Source: Symbiodinium microadriaticum (taxonomy: Eukaryota > Sar > Dinophyceae > Suessiales > Symbiodiniaceae). From it: a DNA stretch of 64,000 nt. The stretch spans positions 42,600 through 106,599 of the forward strand of contig LSRX01001516.1 of NCBI GenBank assembly GCA_001939145.1, in the 5' to 3' direction. The position numbers and the translations under genes were made by a program. Below, piece after piece: positions 12,240-24,179 of this stretch. The notes beneath the pieces were generated by a model. The model was not told the origin of the DNA and searched no databases. It was given only the letters and a program-made list of their open reading frames with translations. Positions within the stretch are counted from its first letter, which is position 1, and each line of letters opens with the position of its first letter.

Positions 12240-14496
12240 GTCGGACGCTTCCGAGTGAGCTTGCAGAAAGCAGTCTCTCGAATGCCACTTTGCAAGCACA
12301 GGAAGCTTCCCGTTGTCTTCACTGGGCGAGGACTCGCAGCTGACTTGTGCACTGCGATGCTTGCGCGCCTTGTTCTCTAGCTGCAAATGCACTCAGCCTC
12401 TTACGCTTGTGCAGGCCGCAGACGCACAGGTGGTGGCTGATGTTCTGGAGGCGGAGCGCTTGTAGATGTTCGGGGTGAGGTGTGGCCGGGCAATCAGCGA
12501 TGGTGCAGTGTATCTGGTGTTCTGCTGCAGGCTGCCATGCCACTCCCGAGCACCACTGGTCCAGCCTCCGAGGCTGCTGCCGGTACCGATTTCGAAGTTA
12601 TCTCAGTCTGCCTCAGGCCTCGTTTCGGCCATTGGTCACACTATCAACGGCTGAGAGAACTAAACAGGGCCTGTGCTCAACATCCCAGAAAAGCTGTTCT
12701 TTACAGCTGGTTCCTGCACAAAAAACGCATTGAAAGGCAGGATACAGTCAGTGCAGGATGTCTGAGGAATTATGATTGTATCTAGCGGACAGATGCAGCC
12801 AGAATGCCCCAATTGGAGAGTCGAGCAAGAGAGCGATGCAGGAAGGGGTCCAACTTCGACCGCCTAGCGCAGGTCGGACGCTTCCGAGTGAGCTTGCAGA
12901 AAGCAGTCTCTCGAATGCCACTTTGCAAGCACAGGAAGCTTCCCGTTGTCTTCACTGGGCGAGGACTCGCAGCTGACTTGTGCACTGCGATGCTTGCGCG
13001 CCTTGTTCTCTAGCTGCAAATGCACTCAGCCTCTTACGCTTGTGCAGGCCGCAGACGCACAGGTGGTGGCTGATGTTCTGGAGGCGGAGCGCTTGTAGAT
13101 GTTCGGGGTGAGGTGTGGCCGGGCAATCAGCGATGGTGCAGTGTATCTGGTGTTCTGCTGCAGGCTGCCATGCCACTCCCGAGCACCACTGGTCCAGCCT
13201 CCGAGGCTGCTGCCGGTACCGATTTCGAAGTTATCTCAGTCTGCCTCAGGCCTCGTTTCGGCCATTGGTCACACTATCAACGGCTGAGAGAACTAAACAG
13301 GGCCTGTGCTCAACATCCCAGAAAAGCTGTTCTTTACAGCTGGTTCCTGCACAAAAAACGCATTGAAAGGCAGGATACAGTCAGTGCAGGATGTCTGAGG
13401 AATTATGATTGTATCTAGCGGACAGATGCAGCCAGAATGCCCCAATTGGAGAGTCGAGCAAGAGAGCGATGCAGGAAGGGGTCCAACTTCGACCGCCTAG
13501 CGCAGGTCGGACGCTTCCGAGTGAGCTTGCAGAAAGCAGTCTCTCGAATGCCACTTTGCAAGCACAGGAAGCTTCCCGTTGTCTTCACTGGGCGAGGACT
13601 CGCAGCTGACTTGTGCACTGCGATGCTTGCGCGCCTTGTTCTCTAGCTGCAAATGCACTCAGCCTCTTACGCTTGTGCAGGCCGCAGACGCACAGGTGGT
13701 GGCTGATGTTCTGGAGGCGGAGCGCTTGTAGATGTTCGGGGTGAGGTGTGGCCGGGCAATCAGCGATGGTGCAGTGTATCTGGTGTTCTGCTGCAGGCTG
13801 CCATGCCACTCCCGAGCACCACTGGTCCAGCCTCCGAGGCTGCTGCCGGTACCGATTTCGAAGTTATCTCAGTCTGCCTCAGGCCTCGTTTCGGCCATTG
13901 GTCACACTATCAACGGCTGAGAGAACTAAACAGGGCCTGTGCTCAACATCCCAGAAAAGCTGTTCTTTACAGCTGGTTCCTGCACAAAAAACGCATTGAA
14001 AGGCAGGATACAGTCAGTGCAGGATGTCTGAGGAATTATGATTGTATCTAGCGGACAGATGCAGCCAGAATGCCCCAATTGGAGAGTCGAGCAAGAGAGC
14101 GATGCAGGAAGGGGTCCAACTTCGACCGCCTAGCGCAGGTCGGACGCTTCCGAGTGAGCTTGCAGAAAGCAGTCTCTCGAATGCCACTTTGCAAGCACAG
14201 GAAGCTTCCCGTTGTCTTCACTGGGCGAGGACTCGCAGCTGACTTGTGCACTGCGATGCTTGCGCGCCTTGTTCTCTAGCTGCAAATGCACTCAGCCTCT
14301 TACGCTTGTGCAGGCCGCAGACGCACAGGTGGTGGCTGATGTTCTGGAGGCGGAGCGCTTGTAGATGTTCGGGGTGAGGTGTGGCCGGGCAATCAGCGAT
14401 GGTGCAGTGTATCTGGTGTTCTGCTGCAGGCTGCCATGCCACTCCCGAGCACCACTGGTCCAGCCTCCGAGGCTGCTGCCGGTACCGATTTCGAAG
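12087..14496 (+). repeat. 633-bp tandem repeat array carrying micro-exons (three full units and one partial)
   Basis: The same sequence recurs at 12747, 13380 and 14013 (period 633); the first unit is 660 bp because it holds extra bases near 12145. The later units look identical base for base. Each unit carries a delta exon (12200, 12842, 13475, 14108; EGVQLRPPSAG, GT donor), a 36-nt exon (12415-12450 and +633 copies at 13048, 13681, 14314; AADAQVVADVLE, GC donor) and a 42-nt exon (12531-12572, 13164, 13797, 14430; AAMPLPSTTGPASE, GC donor). The last unit stops near 14496. A diverged unit recurs at 25100-25809, cut by an N gap. The near-identity points to recent expansion or concerted evolution. 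Confidence 0.85.
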
Positions 14497-14718
14497 GTAC
14501 ATTCCTTTTGAGTTAGAGCAGAGGGTTGAATGGAAACAGGCCGCAGCGAGCTGAACATGAGGTTGAACAAACGTCTAGCTGTTGGCTCTGTCTCCACGTG
14601 GCTCCGGCCCCGTGGCAACACCGTGCTCCTGCTCCTGCTCCTTGCCCTCGTCCTCCTCGTCCTCTCGCTACTTCGACTATTCCTCCTCCTCCTGCTACTG
14701 CTGCTGCTGCTGCTGCTG

Positions 14719-14754
<36 letters not shown>

Positions 14755-15125
14755 CTACTACTCCTACTACCACCACCACTCGTTGTCAAATTCTCACACT
14801 TGAGGACGTTGTGGGTTACGGGCAGGTAGAAAAGAAGGTTCGTGGTCAGGCCCAGGTAGGTAGCTGTAGGTGGGCGGGTAGGTGGGCGGGTAGGTGAGTG
14901 GTAGGTAGGACGTCCCACACCGGTTTCGCACAGAGCCAGCTCGGAATGTGTGGAGCTAGTTGCTGGCTTCGTGGCGCAATGCTGAAGTTGTGAAGCTGGA
15001 GCACGACAGTCTTGGATCAACAGAACCCGTGACAATCTGATCATGTCACCTTTCATATTTGGGGGAGTCGACGTACTGGTTCAAAATGGTTTAGTTTAAA
15101 GATAGGATTTAGCTGAGATGTAGAG
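14497..15125. repeat. Segmental duplicate, copy 1 (with 26.66-26.99 kb)
   Basis: Sequence following the 633-bp array contains a trinucleotide tract (14640-14770, CTC/CTG/CTA units) and then about 350 bp that reappears at 26660-26990 with small indels, for example the stretch around 14935-15120 versus 26798-26990. No exon family was recognised inside. It shows that array and flank were duplicated as one piece of at least 2 kb. Confidence 0.8.
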
Positions 15126-16365
15126 GTCGAGCAGGACAGCTCCGAGACAGAGCCGGTGAAAAAGCCAGAAAGCAGAGTGGGTTTTCGGGAAGGAGGAGCA
15201 ACCACCGCCGAGTATCCTTAGACGTGACCCTGGATGGGACAGTCTTAAATGGTACTACTAGCAGTTTTGTCATTGTTGTGTTTCTTACTCTAATTACTTT
15301 GATTTTACACGCTTCCCGTCGTCCGCCTCGGCCGGCTGTACTTGAAGCAGGTGTGTTGTTTCGCAAAGCAACGGGTAGGTCACATTGGTGAGGTCTTGAG
15401 TAAAATAAGCGAATTTGCTTCAGAATGTTTCTCAATGTCAGTAGCTGAGGGTCTGACCAAATCCCACGCGAAAGGTGGCACATTCCCTGCATTATCCCAT
15501 AGACGGATAGACGTTACTATAGTAATAGTATCACACCTCTCACTCGTCTCGTATACAACCTCCCACATGTTGGAAGGGAATCAAGCTTTGCAACGAAGTA
15601 CAAGACGCAGCCCCAGAATTCTCAGGCTTGAGCATCAGCTTCGTGGATGATGTAAGCTAGCCCGTCCGGAAGGGAGGTGAGCGCTCCCGGCAAGCCTACT
15701 CTCCGGCTGCACAATCTCCGCACGTTTCGGGTTGCCAACCCAAAATCCAATTGTTTTAGGGGGGAGGGGAGGTCAGTGGCCCCTCTAGCTGGGGAAGCAG
15801 GGACTCCCTATGAGAACCTCTGACCGCTTCGGCCGGGGCCGCAGCGAACGATACATCACTATTAGTCCATTGCGGATTCGCTGGCACGACTTCCTACTGT
15901 CTTACGGGGTTCTTGGCAGGTCCGATTTTGAGCTTTAGGGCGTCGCAGCTGAGGATTCTGCGAGTTCTGGTTTTGTGGGATGATCATAGGCTGGTGGTCG
16001 GCCTGCTCTGTGCGGCAGGCTACGGAACCCGTGGATGGCGCCCGGATTCGTCCAGAGGACTGACCTTAAAATTCGAAATCAAAAGACCCTAAGCATCCCA
16101 AACATCCCTCAAGCCTAATTTAACAGGCTCCAAGCCTGAGGCTCATGATGAAAAGGAGGTCCTGGCTGCTCGGCCACTTGACGAAGGCCGGTTCTTCGGA
16201 AGCGAAAACCTGCAGGAATTGTCGCAGAGAGCGTTGCCATGATGATCTTTCTGGGTGACAGGGACCTTCCCGCCATCTTCAGTGGACGAGGTCGAAGACT
16301 GCAGACGTGCCGAGAAGACTGTTTGCCTGTCGTACTTGCGACCTTGGCAGTGGTCTTCTTTCCAG

Positions 16366-18004
16366 GCGACCATCCTGGCCGAGCCAGTTCCGAAATCGAA
16401 GGAGGAGCTGCGACTGGGCAGCAAGCCGTGGTGCCTTTGACGAGTGACTGCCGTTGCGAGTGCTGAGGCTGGAGGAGGTAGACGTCTTGGCCGCTTCGCT
16501 GACAGACGGACTCGAGCCAGGCTTCAGTAGACCGTCGGGTCCACCTTCCGAGGCTTCCCCCGGTGACTTGTCGGAGCTGTGTCGAGAGACCAATGACGCC
16601 TATGACTGTTCGTTGCAGGTGACCATCATGCTGGAACACATCCCCAAAACGAAGGACGAGTTGTCGCTTGATTGCCGTTCGTGGGTGACGGCCGGTAGGG
16701 ATGCATTCTGGATGCAGTCTGAAGCCGAGGCTTCAGGAGATGGATGTGCTGGCAGCTTCGCTGACGGCCGGTTTAGACGCATCGCCCGGTGCAGACCGGG
16801 CAGAGGGCGATCCCGAAGCGGAGGCACCCATGCTCTTGCAGGAGCTGCGGCACTACTTTATCACAGAGTTGTGCTCCTTTACGTCCCAGCGCTGTGATGC
16901 TGACTGTTGGATGCAGCAGATGTGAAGTTCGGTGGCCGGAGGCCTTGTTGCCGGCAAGCACTTCGAGTCCACCTTCGGAGGCACGGCGCTCGTCGCCTGT
17001 CACGCGGGCTCATGAAGAGACTGTGGGATTGTGTGGGCTGGTCGTGTGGTAGAAGTCGTGTTGGCAGGCAACCATTGTCCTCGAGCGGGTTCCGAAGTCG
17101 CAGGACGAGCTGCAGCTCGGCTGCCTTTCGATGTGAGGGAGGGGAGGGCGCAAAGCGCGCGATCACAGCCAAGGCATGCTGAGATGAATGTGCTGGCTGC
17201 CTCGCTGACGGCGGGTCTGACAGATCTTCCTAGCAAGAACCATGTGGAGGACGATGCAGCAGAGGCTGGCAACCGTGCAAAGCAGCGCCCTTCCTGTGCC
17301 ATTATCCACTAGTTAGTTTGTGTCTTGGCAGCTGAGATGGCTGACAACAGGTGGCCACGCTGGCACCCGAGCAGGCAGGGAGAAGCGAATTGAGATCTCG
17401 ACATTCCCAGCTTTTGCTGCATCGCTCCGTGCAGCTGCCAAGCAGTCCCGCTGCAGGAGGAGATGCAGGAAATGCACGCGCTTGTCGCCACCGAGCCTTC
17501 GCCTCCTGCAGAGGAGGCCGAGGGTAGCCTGGAGAGAGTGCTGCTTCCAGCGAGAAGAGCACGGCAGGCACGGGATACCCCTCGGAGTGGAGCTTCAGGC
17601 GCGTCACGGCACGTCTTTGCTTGAACGCCCTTGGCTCCGGAAGCTGCGTGTACACTTGTTGGACTCACTGCTCGCCCTGTTGCTGCAGAGACATGAGCAG
17701 GTCAGACGTCGGCGCGGACTTCGGAACTGGACCTGGCCACGGACTGCCTTGCATTGCATTCTGGCTACTGTCTTGTCCCAGTCTCCAGCTCCAGTCCGTC
17801 TTTTCGTTGCGAGTTCCGTAACAAGTTCCGTGGTGCCTCATCACACTGTCTGACTTCGGGATGAACTTCTTTTCTTTGCCTTCTAATTCAATCACTTTTC
17901 CGTACAGGCTGCCCTTCCCAGCAGTCTATGTCCAGGAGCTGGTGCATGCTGCCTGCTATGCTGGCGACAGTCCGCAGGAAGCAGTGTCTGTGGTGGTTTC
18001 CCAG
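16366..18004 (+). CDS. Exon block D of the micro-exon repeat locus
   Basis: A third, more diverged copy of the B/C series. Epsilon 16366-16401 (ATILAEPVPKSK), 16619-16654 (VTIMLEHIPKTK) and 17068-17103 (ATIVLERVPKSQ), all with GA donors. Zeta 16478-16508 (GA donor), 16740-16770 and 17184-17214 (GT donors). EEMQ-type exon 17457-17513 (GA). Delta' 17568-17598 (ARDTPRSGASG, GC). Alpha 17701-17741 (GQTSARTSELDLAT, GA). Beta 17936-18004 (ELVHAACYAGDSPQEA then VSVVVSQ, GC). Divergence from blocks B and C grows after about 17.6 kb, with longer introns. All exon lengths and phases are still preserved, which argues that the copies are under coding constraint rather than relics. Confidence 0.58.
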
Positions 18005-18116
18005 GCAGATCCAGCTCCTCGTGGCAGAGCTTTGCCTGCTCAGAGTTGCTAGAGACCGGAGAAGATGGTCCGATTTCCCAGACTGTCTCAAGTCCACTCT
18101 TAGTGCGTGGTGGAAG

Positions 18117-18998
18117 GCCTCGGCAGCGGCGGGTGCGACGGAGATGATTGCCTCGTTGCAGGCGTCAGTGCTGTCTTCTCAACATCCCGTGTCAGCGCCG
18201 GAGTTCTGATGAAGGAGAAACTGGATGCTCGACGACCCAGTGCAGGCAGAAGACCTGCCAGCGAGACCTTAGAATGTGGGGCTCGAAGCAGGGTATCTTG
18301 CTGTCGAATTTAGTTGCATCGTCTAACAGCAGTCTATCAGAAGCCTATTATCAGAAGTCTACCAAGGGCTTTTCCTTACAGTCTTTCCGGTCATGGCTTC
18401 ATGGATGCCGGCGCAGGTCAGAGTTCCACAGAGTCTGCGGAACTGGACTTGGCCAAGGACTTCCTCTTCAGTCACGAAAGCTCTTCCGGAGCTGAGCCAA
18501 TGTGTGGAGAAGATATTTGGCAAGTAGGTCAAACATGAGTGTAGTGCAGAGTTGTGTGTTTGCCAGAGTGAGAGGCAGCCTGATTACTTGCTAATGCCAG
18601 CAGCAGCGATCCAACGAGCCAACAAGTTTCGCTTTCGAAACTGTTCCCTCGTCCCGACCAGGAGCTCGTGCATGCTGCGTGCCAAGCGGAAGATACTCCG
18701 CAGGAAGCATTGTCGGTGGTGGTCTCGCAGGCACATTCAGTTTGTCGTGCTGCAGCTTTCGACACAGCCGGCTTGCAACGGCTGATTCTTGTAAGAGTTT
18801 TTGCCGAAGGCCTCGGCAGCTGTTGATGCGGCGGTGATGGTTTCTGCCTTGAAGGACTTCTATGGTTGGACACCGGGTTTTGTGAATTGGAGTCTTGCAG
18901 CATGTCATTTGATGAAGCAGAAGTTCCAAGTTGCTCCAAGTTGCCGCTGGAAGACGAGTCTGCGCAGGAGAGACTGGGGGTTCGACCTCTCAGTGCCG
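18117..18998 (+). CDS. gamma-delta-alpha-beta-gamma-delta exon run at 18.1-19.0 kb
   Basis: Gamma 18117-18161 (ASAAAGATEMIASLQ) is followed by a GC donor, whereas the other nine gamma copies have GA; this fixes the exon end independently. Delta 18215-18245 (EKLDARRPSAG, GC donor), alpha 18417-18457 (GQSSTESAELDLAK, GA donor), beta 18662-18730 (ELVHAACQAEDTPQEA then LSVVVSQ, GC donor), gamma 18810-18854 (ASAAVDAAVMVSALK, GA donor) and delta 18968-18998 (ERLGVRPLSAG, GT donor) follow in the canonical order. Exon sizes are 45, 31, 41, 69, 45 and 31 nt. Intron lengths range from about 50 to 205 nt. The peptides are alanine-rich, with no recognisable domain. Confidence 0.65.
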
Positions 18999-19322
18999 GT
19001 GGGGCAAAGTTTGGCTGTCGCTACAATCAGTCCTTGCAGCTGACCTAACAGCATGCTCTTTTCAGCTCAGAGCCTAGCGCTTGCACAGGCACAGAGGGAA
19101 GCTTTCCGGCGTCTTCACTGGGCGAGGAGGTGCAGGTGATGGGAGCTAAAGAGCTTTCAGTTGCATCAGTCTGAACCGAAAGCCGCCGCTGGCCTGCGAG
19201 CCTATCAGAAGACCGAACCTGTCGTAGTTGCAGACCCGGCTGCTGCTGAAGAGAGGCATCCAAAATTATCCAAACCAAGGTTTCGATTCGAACGTGTCAG
19301 CCCCGCAGCCTTCGCACAGCAG

Positions 19323-19677
19323 GCCGCCGTGCCACTGCCAATCATGTCCGAGCCGGCGTCGGAGGCGCCGGGGCTGTCGTCCTCGACCCGAGATTTTAGC
19401 AATGAACCTACGCCAAGCAAAACCCAGACCCGATTCAAACTCCTGAAACCCCAAGTGCTGAAGATCTAGACAAGAGCTGCCCGTTTTCGAGGCTTCGGTG
19501 CTGGTTGAGCCTCCGAGATCAAAGGAGTTGCTGCTGGACAGCAAGTGGCTTTCGTGCCAGGTTGTTCCAATCTTGCGTCCAGGTTGAGGATGCCCATGAC
19601 ATGTTAGTTGTGGGAACCAGAAAGAGCCTTCCCGAGGGTGGCAATGATGGACAACCTTGCCCAGTCACTGATTGACG
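19323..19677 (+). CDS. PASE, epsilon and zeta exons at 19.3-19.7 kb
   Basis: Three members of the block A-D families outside any block copy. 19323-19364 encodes AAVPLPIMSEPASE and ends at a GC donor, matching the 42-nt exon of the 633-bp units (AAMPLPSTTGPASE). 19492-19524 encodes ASVLVEPPRSK, an epsilon variant one codon short, with a GA donor. 19647-19677 encodes MDNLAQSLIDG, a zeta variant with a GA donor. Sequence identity to the block copies is low at the DNA level, yet length, phase and donor agree, so these look like old duplicates. Neighbouring exons between them are probable but cannot be delimited. Confidence 0.5.
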
Positions 19678-20028
19678 GACTCCAAGTTGTCGACGTGAAG
19701 CAGGCGGGACCTTCCCCAAGCGCAACGTGCCATACAGGGGAGAAACATTGTCCGAAGTTCGACGCCACAACAGTTCTCTCAACCCTTGAATAGAAGGATC
19801 ATGTGCACAAATCGAAGGTCATGGCCCTAGCAAGGCGTTTGAACACCTGCGCTAGGAAGGCCCAGCCTGTCCGGTACCGATCGAACATGATTTGGCAAGT
19901 CTCGGAGCACCCAGGATGCGTCCTCGACTGCTGTGACTATCGGGCTTCAGAAAACCTGTGTTGTTTTTTTTTGTTTCCGAGAAGCATAGCTGGTTCGTTT
20001 CTCGGGAAACACTGGTTTCTCGTGTTGG

Positions 20029-20371
20029 AAGGCGCAGCCCGCCGGCTCCGAGACGCAGCCCAGCGCCAAGGCGGAAGCAGCTCTGCACAGGGCGCTGCGT
20101 AGAGCTCCCTTGCCCCACGTCTCGGCCGAGTGCCGAGCGAAGAAGCTCCGCTGTGAGGATGTCGCCGAGCAAGATCGACCTACTTCAGGAGGCGCTGCAG
20201 AAGCGGTAGCTGCAGAATGCTGAGGATACTTGACGAAGCTCGCAGGCACTTCTCGGTTTTCAGAGGGTGCGGATGCGATGCAGGTTTCGACCGCAGCGTT
20301 GCCAGCGTCCTTGCATCGGCGGCCTGTTCCGAAGCAGCAGAGGCGGGGGAGTGGGGCAGGGCCGATCTGAG
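20029..20371. repeat. 344-bp direct duplication, copy 1
   Basis: Matches 21795-22138 with only a few differences; carries the mu exon. Confidence 0.9.
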
Positions 20372-20463
20372 TTATGTATTTGTCCAACAGAAGGACCTTC
20401 AGCAATCCGCGGTGTGTCAAAGACATGGGCGCCCAGGCTGTGATGCAAGCTGCCTACGAAGAG
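20029..20463 (+). CDS. mu and AYEE exons, first copy, within a 344-bp direct duplication
   Basis: 20284-20333 encodes GFDRSVASVLASAACSE in phase 1 to 0 and ends at a GC donor. 20437-20463 encodes AVMQAAYEE (27 nt) and ends at a GT donor. The surrounding 20029-20371 is repeated almost exactly at 21795-22138, and a third, diverged version lies at about 27000-27315. The mu frame was chosen because the third copy keeps the same frame (LEPGVISVIASATCSE) despite many base changes. Both exons belong to the same micro-exon style as the cassettes: phase-compatible and alanine-rich. Function unknown. Confidence 0.5.
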
Positions 20464-21407
20464 GTCCTTCCGTGCCTCCAGCTCGAAGCCGACAGGAGGC
20501 TCTCGCTGTAAGCGTTCTGCCTGCAGAGACACGAGCCCAGGGAGACGAATGAATCAGTCTTTACCAGCCGACAATGGCATAGACTAACAAGCGAGCCAGT
20601 GAGTCGGGTTTTCAACTGTTTGCAGAAAGTTACAGAAAGGGGGGGTTCCTTCGCAATCAATCGGCTGCGAGTGGGAAACAGTGCATCAGTTGCAATCACC
20701 TTTGGCCAGATCTAAGAAGACACTTGTAGGAGTCAGGCCGACACATGGCAAGCCGCGTGTGGGCCGTAGTCATTGACACTTGCACTGCTGCGGGGCAGGG
20801 TCTATTTCTCATCAGCAATGTTACGGCAGCATGATCCAAGCAATGCGACAGCAAAGGACTTTCGGAGCTGAAGGCAGTCTTGCCTGGCAACGCAGCAGTG
20901 TCGAGAAGCCACCTCATAATCTTCTTTGTGTTGAGCTCACATACGACAGAAACCTACATGAGGAAATCCAAAGCAGAACGAAATGGACAGACTTGCCCAG
21001 AATTGGGTTTGATTTGACAAGACAGAAACTTCTGTGCGGAGCCACCTGCTGCAGAAAGAGATGGAAAGACCTGTGTCGCAAATGACAGATACGTGCATTT
21101 GGAAAGCTCAAGCAGAAAGAGATGGAACGACTTGCCTGGCACCGTGCCTCTCAAGAAAGTTCGTTTCGTGTGGAGGCCATCTCGCATGGATGTTGTTGAG
21201 AGTCTTGAGCTCAGATCAGCCACTCATTGCCAGCTAGAGTTCCGCAGGCAGAGCTGTGCGATAGATAGGCTGCCCCGTGCCATGCCAAGGGTCAGCGATG
21301 GCCGATAGTCTGTCTGCGCTGGTGTGTGTGAGATGTTGCAAAGCTTGCTGTAGCTGCAAGACAGGACGTAAAGGAAGAGGGCTTCCCCCCAGAAACGCCT
21401 CACCCAG

Positions 21408-22298
21408 GCGTTGGCTCCGGCTCTGAGGAAGCAGGAAAGCTGGGTGCGGCCGCCGCTGCGAAGCTTCTGCTGGAGGCCAGCCGAGCGGAGAGGAACAGCA
21501 CCAGGCCCAGCAGCGCAGAACAGAAAATCATCTGAAGTTGTGACCCTGCTCTCATGTTGAGACTGGGCATATGGGACGGAACGGACAGACCAAAGTGAGT
21601 GCGTTGGGGTCTCAAGAGGAAGGTGAAAAGCAGCCACGACAAGTAATTAGCACCATTTCGTACTCGGGTAGCACTGCCCAGTGCTGCCCGCACGCCGGGC
21701 ATTACGCGAGTTGTTGTGAGTTTAATTCGGAAGCGGAAAACCGCACTTATGCAGAAGCAGCAGCCCTCGCCAAGTCCCTGATTTCTAGTTTCTGAAGGCG
21801 CAGCCCGCCGGCTCCGAGACGCAGCCCAGCGCCAAGGCGGAAGCAGCTCTGCACAGGGCGCTGCGTAGAGCCCCCTTGCCCCACGTCTCGGCCGAGTGCC
21901 GAGCGAAGAAGCTCCGCTGTGAGGATGTCGCCGAGCAAGATCGACCTACTTCAGGAGGCGCTGCAGAAGCGGTAGCTGCAGAATGCTGAGGATACTTGAC
22001 GAAGCTCGCAGGCACTTCTCGGTTTTCAGAGGGTGCGGATGCGATGCAGGTTTCGACCGCAGCGTTGCCAGCGTCCTTGCATCGGCGGCCTGTTCCGAAG
22101 CAGCAGAGGCGGGGGGACTGGGGCAGGGCCGATCTGAGCTATTGCGACAAAAAAACGACCTTCAGCAAGCCGCAGCTAGAGTCGCTGCATGTCAGCCGTG
22201 TCAACGATATCAGTAGTTGGACCACCTCTAAGCTCACCTGAATCAAGCTAACGACCGTCTCTTCGGGTCAGGCGGTGATGCAAGCTGCTTACGAGGAG
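21408..22298 (+). CDS. kappa, mu and AYEE exons, second copy
   Basis: Kappa 21408-21475 encodes GVGSGSEEAGKLG followed by AAAAAKLLLE, enters in phase 1 and ends at a GC donor. It is the first of three kappa exons (others at 23231-23301 and 27621-27691). Mu 22050-22099 (GC donor) and AYEE 22272-22298 (AVMQAAYEE, GT donor) follow, inside or just after the second copy of the 344-bp duplication. Between kappa and mu, from 21480 to 21790, I see no repeat of any listed exon. The alanine run of kappa is encoded by mixed GCN codons, not by a simple repeat, which supports coding function. Confidence 0.5.
21795..22138. repeat. 344-bp direct duplication, copy 2
   Basis: Matches 20029-20371; the copies are 1,766 bp apart. 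Confidence 0.9.
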
Positions 22299-22658
22299 GT
22301 CCTTCCCTGCCACCAGCTCGAAGCCGACAGAAGGCCTTCAATGGCTTTCGAGCCGCAGTCTTTGTCAGAGGTCCGAGGTGTAGCAGCCTGTTGCGATAGA
22401 AGAAGCCAGAAGAAGCATGGCGCGGAGACGCGATATATGTCATAAGTGCAGGAAGCATACTCTAGGGGCTTGGGTCGGGGTGCTTGAACTTCAGAGGCCC
22501 CCCCCTTTCTGGCGGAAAGCTACAGCAGATCCGAGGCTCAGAGGCTCTTCCTAGGGCCTCCTCCTTCTTTTTTGGCGCTTTTTGGGAGGCCCTCTCGCTT
22601 GGATGCCGTTGAGAGCATCGAGCCCAGAGCAGCTGTGAACATCGGAGGTGCGTCGGCA

Positions 22659-22760
22659 GAGATAGATAGATAGATAGATAGATAGATATATATGTATATT
22701 TATATATTTATATATTTATTATTAATATTATTAGTATTATTATTATTATTACAATTATTA
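22659..22760. repeat. (GATA)n and AT-rich tract
   Basis: About seven GATA units followed by ATTT/ATT runs to about 22760. Confidence 0.93.
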
Positions 22761-23230
22761 TTGGTTCAGCCGGCTTGGGAAGCAGTAGAGGTTGGGTGCT
22801 ACGCAGAAGACGATGCCCGTTGTGTTGCAATTATGGAATCCAGCTCGTTTCGAATTTCGAACACCGCTGCGCATTCAATTCTGGCCGGTGGTGGCCACAC
22901 ATCTCGCAGCGAGACTTGGATCTAGCAATCGGTGTAGGGGTTTGGTGATGCAGACTAACATCTGCTGGGCTACAGCTTCCACCTCGGTCGAACGGGGCAT
23001 TCTCCTACAGCAAACCGTTGATGATACATCACCGGCAGGAAATGGTAGCTGAGTCTCTGCGTTTGACATGGTGTGCACGATGTACCATGCCATGATCACA
23101 GACTCATGCTAGCAAGACCATGACATGGGCTTCTGGGCCTGGTATCCCACATGAAGAATAGGACCGTGACAGCTGAAGAACAACCTGAAGCCATCTAAAC
23201 CCTAAGCCCTAAACCAAAGACTTTGCCTAG

Positions 23231-23301
23231 GCATTGGCTCCGTGGGCTCTGAGGATTCGGCTCGGGTCGGTCAGGCCGCCGCCGCAAAGCTGCTGGGCGA
23301 G
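23231..23301 (+). CDS. kappa exon, second copy
   Basis: A 71-nt exon, phase 1 in and phase 0 out, after TTGCCTAG and before a GC donor (GCCCAC). It encodes GIGSVGSEDSARVG followed by QAAAAKLLGE. It differs from the 27.6-kb copy at many third positions while keeping the residue pattern, which is what selection on the protein would leave. The exon lies alone; partner exons within 400 bp on either side were not identified. Confidence 0.5.
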
Positions 23302-24179
23302 GCCCACAAAGGGCGGGCGTTAGGGGGTTGTGGACGGGAGCTTAGTATGTTTCAAGAACTTACTGAAACCGGGTATCCGCAGCCTCAGCCTTCTGTAATC
23401 GGTGGACACATCTTCAGGCCCAAGATCTACAATCACTGCGAGTCCTGGGTTTCGGTCACGGTTTTGATGACACATGACAGAGAACAAAACATGTTATGCA
23501 CGTTGATGAGGTTGATCTCTGCTTCTCCCTATAAATTCGGTACCGTTGCCATGGACAGAGTCGACACATTGCATGTAAGTCAAGACAAAAACGGGGCATG
23601 ACTACAGCATGTTCCGGCGTGGCATGGCATGGCTTTGAGAAGGACGCCGACCTTCTCCGGTTTTCGCCATCAGAGAGCACAAAGTTGTCCAAGCATTCAG
23701 AAACATCCGCGGGCGGCCAGGTAGCGGATGCAGCACCTTCTTCTGAGGCCTCGTAGTTTAAGGCAGACTGTAGGCGGAGGTCGGACATTGCATCTGTTTG
23801 GAACAGGGGGATTCTGTAGCAAACATTGAAGACTCGAAGATGAATCTGTAAGTGCGAGCAGACCGGATGCGGGGAACTTGTGTGATCTTGTGTGACAGGT
23901 GGCCCCCGCCGCTCCCAAGCAGGCTCCCGTGCCTCTTTGTCGGGGGATCGTTGGTCATTCCATAGCAGATGTAAGGAGTGCGGGCTAGTGTTGCAGTTGA
24001 TCGTGTGGCCGACTAGAGAGAAAGCTTTGTTCAGCGCTCCTTTACTCCCCCGTTTTTTTGTCGGTGAGCTTTGTTTTGTCAAGGTCTTTTGTCAAGCTGC
24101 CGTACCTTTTCCCGACAATTGGGCCATGCCATGCCGTGCCGTCTGAAGGTTTGTTGTTAACAAGCTGTGCCTGTTGCAG

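Noticed and set aside
12087-14496. CRISPR array
   Set aside because: The repeats are 633 bp direct tandem units with exons, not short repeats with unique spacers.
14292-15056. 254-codon - strand open frame
   Set aside because: Consists of the antisense of a 633-bp unit, a trinucleotide repeat (poly-Ser) and spacer.
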